Of a DNA stretch of 64,000 nucleotides, positions 63,001 through 64,000 are shown in pieces. Position numbers and translations under genes: made by a program. This DNA is from Paracentrotus lividus. Its lineage: Eukaryota; Echinodermata; Echinoidea; Camarodonta; Echinidae. The DNA is taken from positions 43,678,546 to 43,742,545 of the forward strand of contig CALNVZ010001721.1 of NCBI GenBank assembly GCA_940671915.1. Reading direction: 5' to 3'. The notes under the pieces are model-generated. The model worked only from the letters and a program-made list of their open reading frames with translations. It was not told where the DNA came from and did not search any database. Positions within the stretch are counted from its first letter, which is position 1; every line of letters starts with the position of its first letter.

Positions 63001-63491
63001 AACACTAAACACTAGAAGAATTACAAAATTTGGTTCTGGAAAGAACCATTATACCCAACCCTAGTCTTTTCTGAAACCAAATTGCAACCTAAATCCTAAC
63101 TCTATCTTTATTGAGATATAGTACATATTGTTGGAGTAAATATCACTCACTGTCACTATTTTAAAAACAAATCCCTGTTTTCAGTTCACTCCTAAGACTT
63201 GGCCAATGCTATTGCTACGTCCATAACTGATTAATAATATGATGTGCCTTGAGCACTCTACAGGGTAGATTTGTCGCAATACAAATCATATTGTTTTTAT
63301 CATTTCTGTATGGACTAATCAATACATAAGCATTATCTCTCTGTTCAGTTCACACCTAGCAATCAAGAAGACTTAGCCAATGCTATAGCTACATCAATGA
63401 CTGATTACTGCATGGATAAATCAGATATGTGTGAAGAAATTGAATCAGGGAAGAGGAAACGAGATGCTAACATTCTTGAGCTAACTTTCAG
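9838..63491 (+). CDS. Giant secreted or membrane-anchored protein: signal peptide, 11 x (CTLD-FN3), 3 x CUB, SEA-like start (3' incomplete)
   Basis: I read 54 exons in one orientation, giving 3,023 codons plus two bases, with the gene running off the right edge. The order is signal peptide, eleven alternating C-type-lectin-like and FN3 domains, three CUB domains, then a segment that may begin a SEA-like domain. Each CTLD and each FN3 is split over two exons. Every module exon is a multiple of three and phase 1-1 except one pair in module 10. The splice sites are canonical GT/AG and the reading frame stays open through all joins, which is strong internal support. The protein should be extracellular, acting in recognition or adhesion; the ligand is unknown. 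I do not recognise a named orthologue with this domain order. The exon list is by eye and alternative splicing was not assessed. Confidence 0.85.
10442..15115 (+). CDS. Module 1: CTLD + FN3
   Basis: Exons: 10442-10645, 12098-12298 (CTLD), 13986-14138, 14978-15115 (FN3). The CTLD shows DCPNPYFEGPNGHCY, SDLVIIDD and SSWWIG, then WRWVDC, NDCGVL and VCDAKVNYFVCE. The FN3 shows LMWDVSPLSCDVYAYRV and EIVYGGDTSE. This is the most diverged CTLD: where the others have PGYPxN it reads SSGNHDN, so even the conserved proline is lost. It has a sequon, NLT, in the first CTLD exon. The first intron holds a short inverted-repeat element (11337-11508); the others contain A- and G-runs. The 7.5-kb intron that follows (15116-22604) is the largest in the window and is packed with transposons. 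Confidence 0.85.
11337..11508. mobile_element. Short inverted-repeat element with poly-G core, copy 2
   Basis: Perfect 15-bp ends, CAGGGGCCGCGGAGC and its reverse complement, are flanked by GATGT on both sides, which indicates a 5-bp target duplication. The interior matches the copy at 7616-7788. It lies in the intron inside the first CTLD. A degraded piece of the same family may lie near 14338-14412. Confidence 0.85.
13605..13661. repeat. Poly-A run (~57 nt, one interruption)
   Basis: A nearly pure A tract in the intron between the module 1 CTLD and its FN3. Another A-run of 36 nt follows at 14219-14254. Neither is preceded by a recognisable SINE or LINE body, so they are listed as simple repeats. 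Confidence 0.85.
15128..15503. mobile_element. Inverted-repeat element with a 58-nt poly-G run
   Basis: The end sequences GGCACGTAACTAGG and CCTGGTTACGGC are imperfect inverted repeats. The element begins only about a dozen bases after the donor of the last module 1 exon. Its interior carries an uninterrupted poly-G run at 15232-15289 and a second G-run near 15457-15466. It is non-coding; the open frame over the G-run is an artefact. Confidence 0.6.
16106..16371. mobile_element. Small inverted-repeat element (TGTTGCATAAAACTT ends)
   Basis: The left end, CCTGTTGCATAAAACTTCTAACC, mirrors the right end, GGTTAGAAAAAAAGTTTTATGCAAC. The interior repeats AACTC(C/A)GGTT words. It is directly abutted by the next element at 16369. 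Confidence 0.75.
16369..16512. mobile_element. Hairpin MITE (CATTTCATGAAAGGACTTGTC ends)
   Basis: The left arm, GGGGGGCATTTCATGAAAGG then ACTTGTCGGA, pairs with TCCGACAAGT then CCTTTCATGAAACGCCCCC, and the pairing continues inward (TTTTATCCGACAAA against TTTGTCAGATAAAA). The whole 144-bp element can fold as one hairpin. Confidence 0.8.
17442..17812. mobile_element. Inverted-repeat element (ACCTTAATTCCGCACGA ends)
   Basis: The left end, GACCTTAATTCCCGCACGA, and right end, TCGTGCGGAATTAAGGTTC, form an imperfect terminal inverted repeat about 370 bp apart. The interior is AT-rich and non-coding. Confidence 0.65.
17981..20103. mobile_element. Long-TIR element filled with ~120-bp tandem repeats
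   Basis: Two arms of about 390 bp (17981-18375 and 19705-20103) are near-perfect inverted repeats, beginning GGTTATCCTGGGTTTTGGGG. Between them lie about eleven tandem units of roughly 115-125 bp, with the cores AACTATGGCACGCCAAATAT and GGTCCTGTGAAATGTTCCAG. The innermost part of each arm is itself related to the unit (CTATGGAAAGCCAAATATGC), so the satellite seems to have grown from the arm. No protein-coding frame was seen. Confidence 0.85.
20144..21158. mobile_element. Probable ~1-kb inverted-repeat DNA element
   Basis: The left end, GGGGGCCATTCCACGGTAAC, and the reverse complement of the right end, GGGGTTATTCCATGGTCGGG, match imperfectly. The interior repeats GGTAACTCGCGTT words and TGTCCGGACAT palindromes. 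No coding frame of useful length. The boundaries are moderately uncertain. Confidence 0.55.
21320..21700. repeat. Degenerate palindromic repeat of TAGATCTAACGTTAGA
   Basis: The words AGATCTAAC, GTTAGATC and TCTAACGTTAGA recur many times in both orientations with irregular spacing, some as complete palindromes. The left flank (21170-21310) includes GGCTCGCGCTTTGCGCTCGC. No gene is seen. Confidence 0.7.
22066..22345. other. GC-rich unique-looking segment of unknown nature
   Basis: This stretch is clearly richer in G+C than its surroundings, and includes GCGCACCCCGGAGCCGCTGG and a short direct repeat of CTTCAGACCACCTC. Open frames on either strand are short and show no family I recognise. It may be a fragment of a mobile element or of a retrocopied gene. 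Confidence 0.3.
22605..25171 (+). CDS. Module 2: CTLD + FN3
   Basis: Exons: 22605-22811, 23190-23387 (CTLD), 23994-24152, 25034-25171 (FN3). CTLD landmarks are GPCPDGYEESPGGRCY, GRRSCDD, DLVIINDEMEW, the sequon NRT and MWWIGLSDL, then WRWVDC, PGYPSMDDKDC and VCDLRINSICE. The FN3 reads VTWSLPRYGCDAVGYRI and FVKGGDVTHG with AIYISKDYELGE. The WSLP..GC.AVGY and YISKD.ELGE forms are shared with modules 4 and 6, marking it as the first member of a two-module repeat. Two inverted-repeat elements lie in its introns. The sequence from 23135 gives an ATG frame into exon 2 only by chance intron read-through. Confidence 0.88.
23444..23605. mobile_element. Small inverted-repeat element (CAGGGCTCCGTAACACAAAGG family)
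   Basis: The ends TCAGGGCTCCGTAACACAAA and TTTGTGTTACAGGGCCCTGA are inverted repeats of about 30 bp including GGTTGCAATCAATC / GATCGCAAACC. Internally it holds words such as AGCCAATCA and CAACCAATCA. Degraded relatives lie at 30080-30179 and 52609-52755. Confidence 0.75.
24357..24809. mobile_element. TA-flanked inverted-repeat element (TATGTGACTTGGAATCTC ends)
   Basis: TATGTGACTTGGAATCTCAA near 24361 pairs with TTGAGATTCCAAGTCACATA near 24788, and the pairing continues for a further ten or so bases. The interior is AT-rich, without coding. It is followed by an AG-rich simple repeat at 24830-24890. Confidence 0.75.
25482..25772. mobile_element. Small inverted-repeat element (TTTAACCCTTTAGC ends)
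   Basis: GTTTAACCCTTTAGCCCCTA at the left mirrors TAGGTGCTAAAGGGTTAAAA at the right. The interior is non-coding with a C-run. Confidence 0.65.
25885..28912 (+). CDS. Module 3: CTLD + FN3
   Basis: Exons: 25885-26091, 27193-27381 (CTLD), 27767-27922, 28775-28912 (FN3). Landmarks are ACPAEYEEGPNGHCY, DSDLVIINDEEEMEF, the sequon NRT and DWWIGLF, then WSWVDC, YGCTVL and GCDTKHHFICE; the FN3 has VSWTLAPKHCDVDHYKI and IEYDDDSTSTTI with AAVLNTGIEL. The second CTLD exon is the shortest of its class (189 nt). Its two middle exons are accompanied by degenerate partial copies: one acceptor-side copy at 27010 upstream of the CTLD exon, and donor-side copies at 27923-28322 after the FN3 exon. The AVLNT.IEL form links it to modules 5 and 7. 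Confidence 0.88.
27010..27130 (+). pseudogene. Degenerate acceptor-side copy of the module 3 CTLD exon
   Basis: After a good acceptor (TTTTTCTAG), the sequence reads GLFSPLEWSCVNCEEPKPWQ, closely matching the true exon 183 bp downstream, but hits a stop at the LW of LWAP and then repeats a few bases (two copies of CAGTCTTTGAGCAC). It is a non-functional half-exon copy; the expected donor side is absent. Confidence 0.85.
27923..28322 (+). repeat. Four degenerate copies of the module 3 FN3 exon end plus donor site
   Basis: Directly downstream of the exon ending at 27922, the segment GGACCCTAGCTCCAAAGCAC ... ACCATTACAAGAT ... GAGCAATTTG|GTAAGA recurs about four times with ~95-110-bp spacing. 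The copies are increasingly diverged and most end in a TTTG|GTAA-like donor. They contain stops and are intronic. They are tandem duplicates of the 3' half of the exon and the first bases of its intron. Confidence 0.8.
29711..32121 (+). CDS. Module 4: CTLD + FN3
   Basis: Exons: 29711-29917, 30752-30949 (CTLD), 31420-31575, 31981-32121 (FN3). Landmarks are ACPDNYEEGHNGHCYRFRIL, GRQTCDNVDDSDYAIIND, LLNRSAE and TWWIGISDL, then WGWVDC, AQCVAL and NCETRLSYLCE. The FN3 reads VSWDLPENSCDVIGYVIYYE and VHINGGQNTTSG. The RFRILD and LLNRSAE forms are shared only with module 6, so modules 4 and 6 are near relatives. The FN3 has the DLPE..C form of the even modules. The introns are otherwise plain apart from a transposon scrap at 30080-30179. 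Confidence 0.88.
30080..30179. mobile_element. Fragment of the CAGGGCTCCGTAACACAAAGG element family
   Basis: GCCATTTTGTGATTGATTGC then AAACCTTTCTGTTCAGGGAA resembles the arms of the element at 23444-23605. Only part of the element survives. Confidence 0.5.
32460..33288. mobile_element. Inverted-repeat element containing a second, nested element
   Basis: The outer ends TTGGGGGGTGTTTCACAAAG and CTTTGTGAAACACCCCCCAG continue inward as AGTTAAGTAGAC / GTCTACTTAACT. Inside, at 32631-33242, lies a second element with ends TTAAAGGAGGAGTCCGGGCT and AGCCCGGATGAGTCCTTTAA and long inner symmetry around ACAAAGAAAGTAGGGGGACT / AGTCCCCCTACTTCTTGTGT. The nested element is flanked by TTAA, or TA if the inner limits are used. 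Both are non-autonomous DNA transposons in the intron between modules 4 and 5. Confidence 0.8.
33540..35928 (+). CDS. Module 5: CTLD + FN3
   Basis: Exons: 33540-33752, 34279-34482 (CTLD), 35184-35339, 35794-35928 (FN3). Landmarks are TCPVDYEEGPNGHCYRF, RQVCNGD, LLLIDDQEEYDF, the sequon NRT and TWWIGYTDQS, then WSWIDC, PGYPGNGAHDCAVL and VCDSVSIPGFVCE. The FN3 reads VTWTVSPLSCDVIGYRVIYQ and IVYGGDVEGV with AAILNTDAEL. The first CTLD exon is 6 nt longer than usual. GYPGNGAHDCA and SP.SCDVIGYRV.YQLD tie it to module 7. A GAT-type microsatellite follows the first exon, and a small Tigger-like element sits before the FN3. Confidence 0.88.
33774..33985. repeat. GAT/GAA-rich microsatellite
   Basis: This is an imperfect GATGATGAT and GATGAAGAT tract in the intron after the first module 5 exon. 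It creates long open frames of Asp/Glu or Met/Lys that are artefacts. Confidence 0.9.
34902..35089. mobile_element. Tigger/pogo-like MITE with TA duplication
   Basis: The ends CAGGGACATCTTGACAAGAC and, reverse-complemented, CAGGGAAATCTCGATATAAC are flanked by TA at 34900-34901 and 35090-35091. CTCGATATAACGAGG is typical of pogo/Tigger-type ends. It is 188 bp long and without coding capacity. Confidence 0.65.
36693..40341 (+). CDS. Module 6: CTLD + FN3
   Basis: Exons: 36693-36902, 38229-38426 (CTLD), 38726-38884, 40204-40341 (FN3). Landmarks are VCPNNYEKGPNGHCYRFRIL, GRRTCDNVGEDSDLAVIND, LLNRSAE and TWWIGLSDL, then WRWVDC, PDYPSDAGYTCAAL and PCDRRFSYLCE. The FN3 reads VNWSLPEDGCNAVGYKIYYE and YVSGGDSVEG with AIYTSKDTELGE. 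Both middle exons sit beside spectacular partial-exon arrays: acceptor-side copies at 37558-38228 and a 14-unit donor-side array at 38885-39696. The donor GTTTGT at 38885 is weaker than the GTAAGT-type donors elsewhere and is itself the first base of the array. The functional exon is taken as the one with an intact frame on both sides. Confidence 0.86.
37213..37421. mobile_element. Short copy of the AAGGGCCTGTCCCACAG element family
   Basis: AAGGGGCTGTCCCACTGGAG then GCGATCGTTGTCACGACAAC at the left, and GTTGTCGCCACAACGATCGC then CGCCTGTGGGACAGGCCCTT at the right, are flanked by TA. It matches the ends of the long copy at 7800-8653, with most of the interior missing. Confidence 0.85.
37558..38228 (+). 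repeat. Tandem acceptor-side copies of the module 6 CTLD exon
   Basis: At least four clear and two poorer copies of the unit (TCTCTAG)GTTTATCTGATCTCTACATT ... CCCTATGGGCCCC ... CCTCTGA begin at 37558, 37676, about 37803, 37903, 38036 and about 38129. The intact exon then starts at 38229. Each unit is the end of the intron, the acceptor and the 5' part of the exon (GLSDLYIEGEWRWVDC up to LWAPDYPSD). The copies carry stops or frameshifts, for example TAC ATA TAG in the first. The last ~100 coding bases of the exon are never duplicated. Confidence 0.9.
38885..39696 (+). repeat. 14 x 58-bp tandem array of an exon end plus its splice donor
   Basis: Starting at the first intron base after the exon ending at 38884, a 58-bp unit (GTTTGTATCAAGATCTATTA, TGAGATATCAGGAGTAGAGA, GTGATGTCAAACGATCAG) repeats. 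The span of 812 bases is exactly fourteen units, with no length changes, followed by a partial unit to about 39710. The last 58 bases of the exon are the ancestral unit, encoding YKIYYEISGVESDV. Each copy ends TCAG|GTTTGT, so each reproduces the splice donor. Reading through from the exon meets TGA in the first unit. Confidence 0.93.
40726..42895 (+). CDS. Module 7: CTLD + FN3
   Basis: Exons: 40726-40932, 41448-41645 (CTLD), 42205-42360, 42758-42895 (FN3). Landmarks are ECPNEYDPGPNGNCYRF, GRRVCDNVVDSDLVIIDD, MNRTAE and WWIGYSDQS, then WRWIDC, PGYPGNGAHDCAAL and VCDDSLSYICE. The FN3 reads VTWTPSPTSCDVIGYRVNYQ and IVYGGDAQSATV with GAILNQDYEL. Close to module 5 in all four exons and to module 8 in both CTLD exons. 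The introns here are short (about 400-560 bases) and carry no clear mobile element; 41640-42204 has only a weak tRNA-like stretch. Confidence 0.9.
43305..45821 (+). CDS. Module 8: CTLD + FN3
   Basis: Exons: 43305-43511, 44196-44393 (CTLD), 44932-45087, 45684-45821 (FN3). Landmarks are PCPGSYEEGPNGRCYLF, GRTYCDNELDSDLAIIND, MNRTAE and WWIGYSDQS, then WRWIDC, PGHPGNGRLDCAAL and VCDTPLSYVCE. The FN3 reads ARWTVSPSSCDVVAYRMSYY and VVYGGDTSSAIV with AAYISKDIELSPVG. The last exon looks mosaic: its first half matches the odd modules (VYGGDT.SA.VRG) and its second half the even ones (YISKD.EL). Introns carry fragments of two repeat families (44690-44788 and 45333-45410). Confidence 0.9.
44690..44788. 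repeat. Repeat family ending CTCAGTCCTCAATGGGTTAA, copy 1
   Basis: The stretch ATGCTAATTTGGCTATAACA ... ATTCGGGCTCAGTCCTCAAT recurs inverted at 48503-48585, where GCCCATTGAGGACTGAGCC is seen. It is probably one end of an inverted-repeat element. Confidence 0.5.
45333..45410. repeat. Half of the TTGAAGGTTTCACGGTGCACC hairpin family
   Basis: TTTTCAGGACCACTCATAAC then CTCAAGAAAGTATACTTGGT matches the right arm of the perfect hairpin at 63556-63710, including TGCACC.TGAAACCTTCA. Only one arm is present here. Confidence 0.75.
46190..47265 (-). mobile_element. Penelope-like retroelement fossil: GIY-YIG fragment between long inverted repeats
   Basis: Two inverted arms of about 290 bp (46190-46488 and 46975-47265) are nearly identical and enclose about 490 bp. 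On the minus strand the interior encodes a C-terminal GIY-YIG endonuclease piece. Visible motifs are VVYNIPCQGCDGYYIGET, RISEHKRDVR and AEHAWEKQH, then ERHWYT and EAISIRLCPNNFNRD in different frames, which is the pattern of Penelope-like elements. The reverse transcriptase part is absent, so this is an incomplete, broken copy. The close match of the arms suggests it is comparatively young. It lies in the intron between modules 8 and 9. Confidence 0.8.
47455..47490 (+). pseudogene. Acceptor-side copy of the first module 9 CTLD exon
   Basis: TTTCTGCACCACAG followed by DPCPADYDL matches the true exon start 166 bases downstream (CTGCACCACAG, DPCPKDYDL). The upstream intron (CAAGTCCCCAT.TTG) is duplicated too. 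Similarity stops after about 30 coding bases and runs into a TATTAT tract. Confidence 0.85.
47621..50676 (+). CDS. Module 9: CTLD + FN3
   Basis: Exons: 47621-47827, 48259-48456 (CTLD), 49061-49213, 50542-50676 (FN3). Landmarks are DPCPKDYDLAPNGRCYLF, RETCWEQKDSDLAIINDQDE and WWLGYSDNS, then WKWVDC, PGSPGNQMMDCGSL and VCDLRLNYVCE. The FN3 reads VSWSLPENNCDAFGYKIYYQ and ILYGGDTVGSRI. It departs from the others in two ways: the usual NRT/NRS sequon is replaced by QQI.D, and WIG becomes WLG. The FN3 is split by a 1.3-kb intron that holds a THAP-bearing foldback element (49544-50464). Confidence 0.88.
48503..48585. repeat. Repeat family ending CTCAGTCCTCAATGGGTTAA, copy 2 (inverted)
   Basis: TAGCCCATTGAGGACTGAGC ... 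GCGTGCTAAAGCAAAATTAGC is the reverse complement of the family seen at 44690-44788. It begins a few dozen bases after a CTLD exon. Confidence 0.5.
49544..50464. mobile_element. Foldback DNA element carrying THAP-domain coding pieces
   Basis: ATAGAGCG...GTGACGTCATC at the left is mirrored at the right by GATGACGTCAC...CGCTCTAT. Both arms (about 49544-49795 and 50225-50464) are inverted copies of one sequence that encodes the start of a THAP zinc-finger: FCSVVGCGNRAGRDKKSFYR at 49718 on the plus strand, and its counterpart on the minus strand in the right arm. The spacer encodes on the plus strand YDEWLAAINQNFELSENIRM, which fits the second half of a THAP domain and ends at a donor-like CAG|GTAGGA. 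No transposase core is present. It is either a non-autonomous relative of P/THAP-type transposons or an element that captured THAP exons. Confidence 0.65.
50996..53878 (+). CDS. Module 10: CTLD (with one extra intron) + FN3
   Basis: Exons: 50996-51089, 51602-51726, 52268-52471 (CTLD), 53005-53163, 53738-53878 (FN3). This module alone has its first CTLD exon divided, by a phase-2 intron after DWEDTR. The join gives DTRFYCSEAADNFDHDLMII, aligning with GRR.CDN..DSDLVII elsewhere. Other landmarks are DPCPRGYEEAANGRCYWF, DWRIGYSDL (R for the second W), WKWVTC, PGYPQNGLDDCGVF and VCDVMNINYICE. The FN3 reads VTWNVSEYNCDVIAYNIFY and LVYGGEVTTYDI. The common sequon position reads THRT. A partial copy of the last exon precedes it at 53621. 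Confidence 0.85.
52609..52755. mobile_element. Degraded member of the CAGGGCTCCGTAACACAAAGG element family
   Basis: GTGCCCTGTAACATAAATAA, TTAATTGCAAATTTG and later GATTGGCTACTATAAATTTGC resemble the arms of the 23444-23605 element with decayed symmetry. Confidence 0.4.
53621..53690 (+). pseudogene. Acceptor-side copy of the last FN3 exon of module 10
   Basis: After a T-rich acceptor (TTTTTTTAG) the frame reads VLIYGGEVATYHLTILHQS, parallel to ELVYGGEVTTYDIMMLDPS of the true exon 117 bases downstream, then diverges into intron without a matching donor. The upstream sequence CTGAATAATGAATACT also appears twice (53517 and 53591), showing an older duplication. Confidence 0.8.
54191..54357. mobile_element. 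Hairpin MITE (AGGTACCTTC ends, GC-rich stem)
   Basis: AGGTACCTTCCCAAAAGTTAAAGC... at the left pairs with ...GCTTTAACTTTTGAGAAGGTACCT at the right. The inner stem CGTGAACGCCGCACAGCGG pairs with CCGCTGTGCGGCGTTTACG. The full 167 bp folds as one hairpin, probably flanked by a short TTA-type duplication. Confidence 0.85.
54504..56925 (+). CDS. Module 11: CTLD + FN3
   Basis: Exons: 54504-54710, 55451-55645 (CTLD), 56132-56281, 56770-56925 (FN3). Landmarks are GPCPPYYVIGPNGGCYRF, SGCGSIEDSDLVVIDD, the sequon NNT and DWWIGFSDL, then WRWVTC, PGYPGNGDCGAI and VCDDRKYYICE. The FN3 reads VTWMLSNVTCNVYGYKIYYG and LAYGGNSTSITI. The final exon is longest of its class (156 nt) with an extra ITQFH at the start. 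This is the last lectin module; the intron after it (56926-58369) is long and contains a hairpin at 57202-57340 but no further module. Confidence 0.88.
57202..57340. repeat. Near-perfect 139-bp palindrome
   Basis: CAATATACCATAATATGAGTG... pairs with ...CACGAATGATATTGTATATTG. The stem includes GTCCATAAATTTCAAATTTCTC and CGTGCGTTTATATTT with few mismatches, and the loop is around ACGAGGCCGTAGGCCGAG. It is probably a hairpin MITE. Confidence 0.85.
58370..59149 (+). CDS. CUB domain 1
   Basis: Exons: 58370-58500 and 58915-59149, joined in phase 0. The order is AECERTIVDQNGMIMNADYP, then CEWIISAP and YVLLQVLDFDTR, then TDLVVIGSG and AGFQMQVTMV. This fits a CUB beta-sandwich (start Cys, G.I.S/N..YP, C.W.I.AP, DFD...D.L.I..G). 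Only the first disulfide pair is present; the second pair usual in CUB domains is missing. It directly follows the last FN3. A GAT-type microsatellite and a small inverted-repeat element (59262-59468) follow. Confidence 0.8.
59262..59468. mobile_element. Small inverted-repeat element (CATACTTGCCAAC ends) with GTCCCTATT repeats
   Basis: GCATACTTGCCAACTGTCCC at the left mirrors CAATGTTGGCAGGTATG at the right. The interior repeats GTCCCTATTTTT several times. It is flanked on both sides by GAT/GGT microsatellite. Confidence 0.65.
59729..60462 (+). CDS. CUB domain 2 (cysteine-free)
   Basis: Exons: 59729-59820 and 60201-60462, joined in phase 0. It reads EEGTLSSPGWPDQYQNFVDL then TWTLIAPKTGRARITSLEG, YDKLTIGYG and NFWVRFQADETVSDKGFTLY. 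The G.L.SPG.P..Y.N, W.L.AP, D.LTIG.G and F..D...S..GF.L.. landmarks identify a CUB fold. There is no cysteine at all across the two exons, which is unusual for the family. An imperfect TTA microsatellite (59964-60008) lies in its intron. Confidence 0.8.
60715..61975 (+). CDS. CUB domain 3
   Basis: Exons: 60715-60877 and 61791-61975, joined in phase 2. It reads DSCGTQELLEASGTVMSPNY, then CTWLIRLP, VRIEFTAFTLEDGHDFLTVG and MWLQFTSDESFSATGFSLEY. This is the clearest CUB of the three (SG.V.SPNYP.PYP....C.W.I). As in CUB 1, the second disulfide pair is missing. The acidic residues at FTLED, HDFL and TSDE could form a calcium site as in cCUB domains; that is inference. The intron holds a moderately open, unrecognised stretch near 60930-61260. 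Confidence 0.85.
62310..62506 (+). mobile_element. Possible 3' tail of another CR1/L2-like LINE
   Basis: ACACCTTCAAATCAGAACTC reads as DTFKSELKIYLL, the last reverse-transcriptase block that also ends the copy at 1-790 (FKRHLKTYLF). It is followed about 100 bases later by a (TCA)n tail. It is short and decayed, so the call is tentative. Confidence 0.45.
62624..63491 (+). CDS. Start of a SEA-like segment with a basic cleavage-type site
   Basis: Exons: 62624-62694 and 63349-63491, joined in phase 0 and leaving a phase-2 donor; the next exon lies beyond the window. The peptide reads NPPTEYNEITDTVIFIVQNE, PVGWFTPSNQEDLANAIAT and SMTDYCMDKSDMC, then ESGKRKRDANILELTF. A beta strand (VIFIV) followed by an amphipathic helix (DLANAIATSMTDYC) resembles the start of a SEA domain, but this is weak. 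GKRKR followed by D is a plausible proprotein-convertase site. A membrane anchor, if any, must lie further downstream. Confidence 0.6.
63185..63243 (+). pseudogene. Acceptor-side copy of the SEA-like exon
   Basis: CTGTTTTCAG|TTCACTCCTA.. then GCCAATGCTATTGCTACGTC matches the true exon 164 bases downstream (CTGTTCAG|TTCACACCTA, GCCAATGCTATAGCTACATC). A shift and a stop (ACTGATTAATAA) make it non-coding. Confidence 0.85.
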
Positions 63492-64000
63492 GTATTTAAA
63501 GATTAATTTATTTCACTCAAATATAGATTAGAGACAGCTTAAGAATGTATCATTGACAGTTGAAGGTTTCACGGTGCACCAAGTATTCTTTCTTGAGGTT
63601 ATGAGTGGTCCTGAACCTACCCAATTGCCAGTAAGATTGGGTAGGTCCTTTTCAGGACCACTCATAACCTCAAGAAAGAATACTTGGTGCACCGTGAAAC
63701 CTTCAACTGTTAATCGTTCTACCACCAGTGAAACCTTCAAAGATTAATGTATCATTGCACACAATAAAGGTGTTACATTTAAAAATAAACATAATTTGTA
63801 AGGAAAGTATTAGAAGTGCAAATTTTCATGGTGCACCAAGTTATCTGTCTTGAGGTTCTGAGTGGTCCTGAAAAAGGACCCCCTCACTCTGTATTCGAGG
63901 AAAGAACATATAACACAACAGTAAGAGATATAAATGAGTGGGGATCAACATTAAAGATGGTTAAGGATCTTGGTTATTTGACCTGGTCATGAGAATTGAA
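63492..64000. other. Intron at the window edge
   Basis: After the last donor (AG|GTATTT at 63492) the sequence holds the perfect hairpin at 63556-63710 and a related half copy at about 63815-63880. No further exon is seen before the edge. Confidence 0.6.
63556..63710. repeat. Perfect 59-bp-arm hairpin
   Basis: The arms 63556-63614 and 63652-63710 are exact reverse complements (ACAGTTGAAGGTTTCACGGT at the start). The 37-base spacer itself has paired ACCTACCCAAT and ATTGGGTAGGT, so almost the whole element pairs. A half copy lies at 45333-45410 and a diverged one at about 63815-63880 (TCATGGTGCACCAAGTTATC, TGAGTGGTCCTGA). Confidence 0.93.

Overview
The window looks like genomic DNA from a marine deuterostome, most likely an echinoderm close to sea urchins. 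This rests on the long phase-1 intron architecture, the abundance of short inverted-repeat transposons, CR1/L2-like LINE 3' ends, frequent poly-G and TACATGTA-type sequence, and a lectin/FN3/CUB gene style known from echinoderms. The species assignment is inference.

Positions 1-9837 hold no convincing host gene. They contain a LINE 3' relic (1-790), a very large inverted repeat carrying internal ~190-bp tandem repeats (about 2715-7540, itself invaded by a TA-flanked element), and two more terminal-inverted-repeat elements placed end to end (7616-7788 and 7800-8653). A plain upstream stretch then leads to the start of a gene.

From 9838 to beyond the right edge, the plus strand carries one giant modular gene. 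I could read 54 exons by hand, giving at least 3,023 codons: a signal peptide; eleven consecutive modules, each a C-type-lectin-like domain (CTLD, two exons) followed by a fibronectin type III domain (FN3, two exons); three CUB domains; and the start of a possible SEA-like domain with a basic cleavage-type site. The gene is 3' incomplete. Every exon junction at a domain boundary is phase 1, as is every junction within the modules except one extra phase-2 intron in module 10. All eleven modules keep an extra cysteine in the CTLD and a single cysteine in the FN3, which suggests an inter-domain disulfide. None has a canonical EPN or QPD sugar-binding motif. Modules 2-3, 4-5 and 6-7 resemble each other as pairs, so the gene seems to have grown partly by two-module duplications.

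The most unusual feature is that introns of this gene repeatedly hold local copies of half-exons together with their splice signals: acceptor-side copies near 27010, 37558-38228, 47455, 53621 and 63185, and donor-side copies at 27923-28322 and 38885-39696. The last is exactly fourteen 58-bp units, each repeating an exon end plus its 5' splice site. The rest of the intronic space is filled with small inverted-repeat elements, a Penelope-like retroelement fossil with a GIY-YIG domain (46190-47265), a foldback element carrying THAP-domain coding pieces (49544-50464), a satellite-filled inverted-repeat element (17981-20103) and perfect hairpins.

All exon limits come from reading frame, splice consensus and alignment between modules by eye. 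No transcript data or database search was available.
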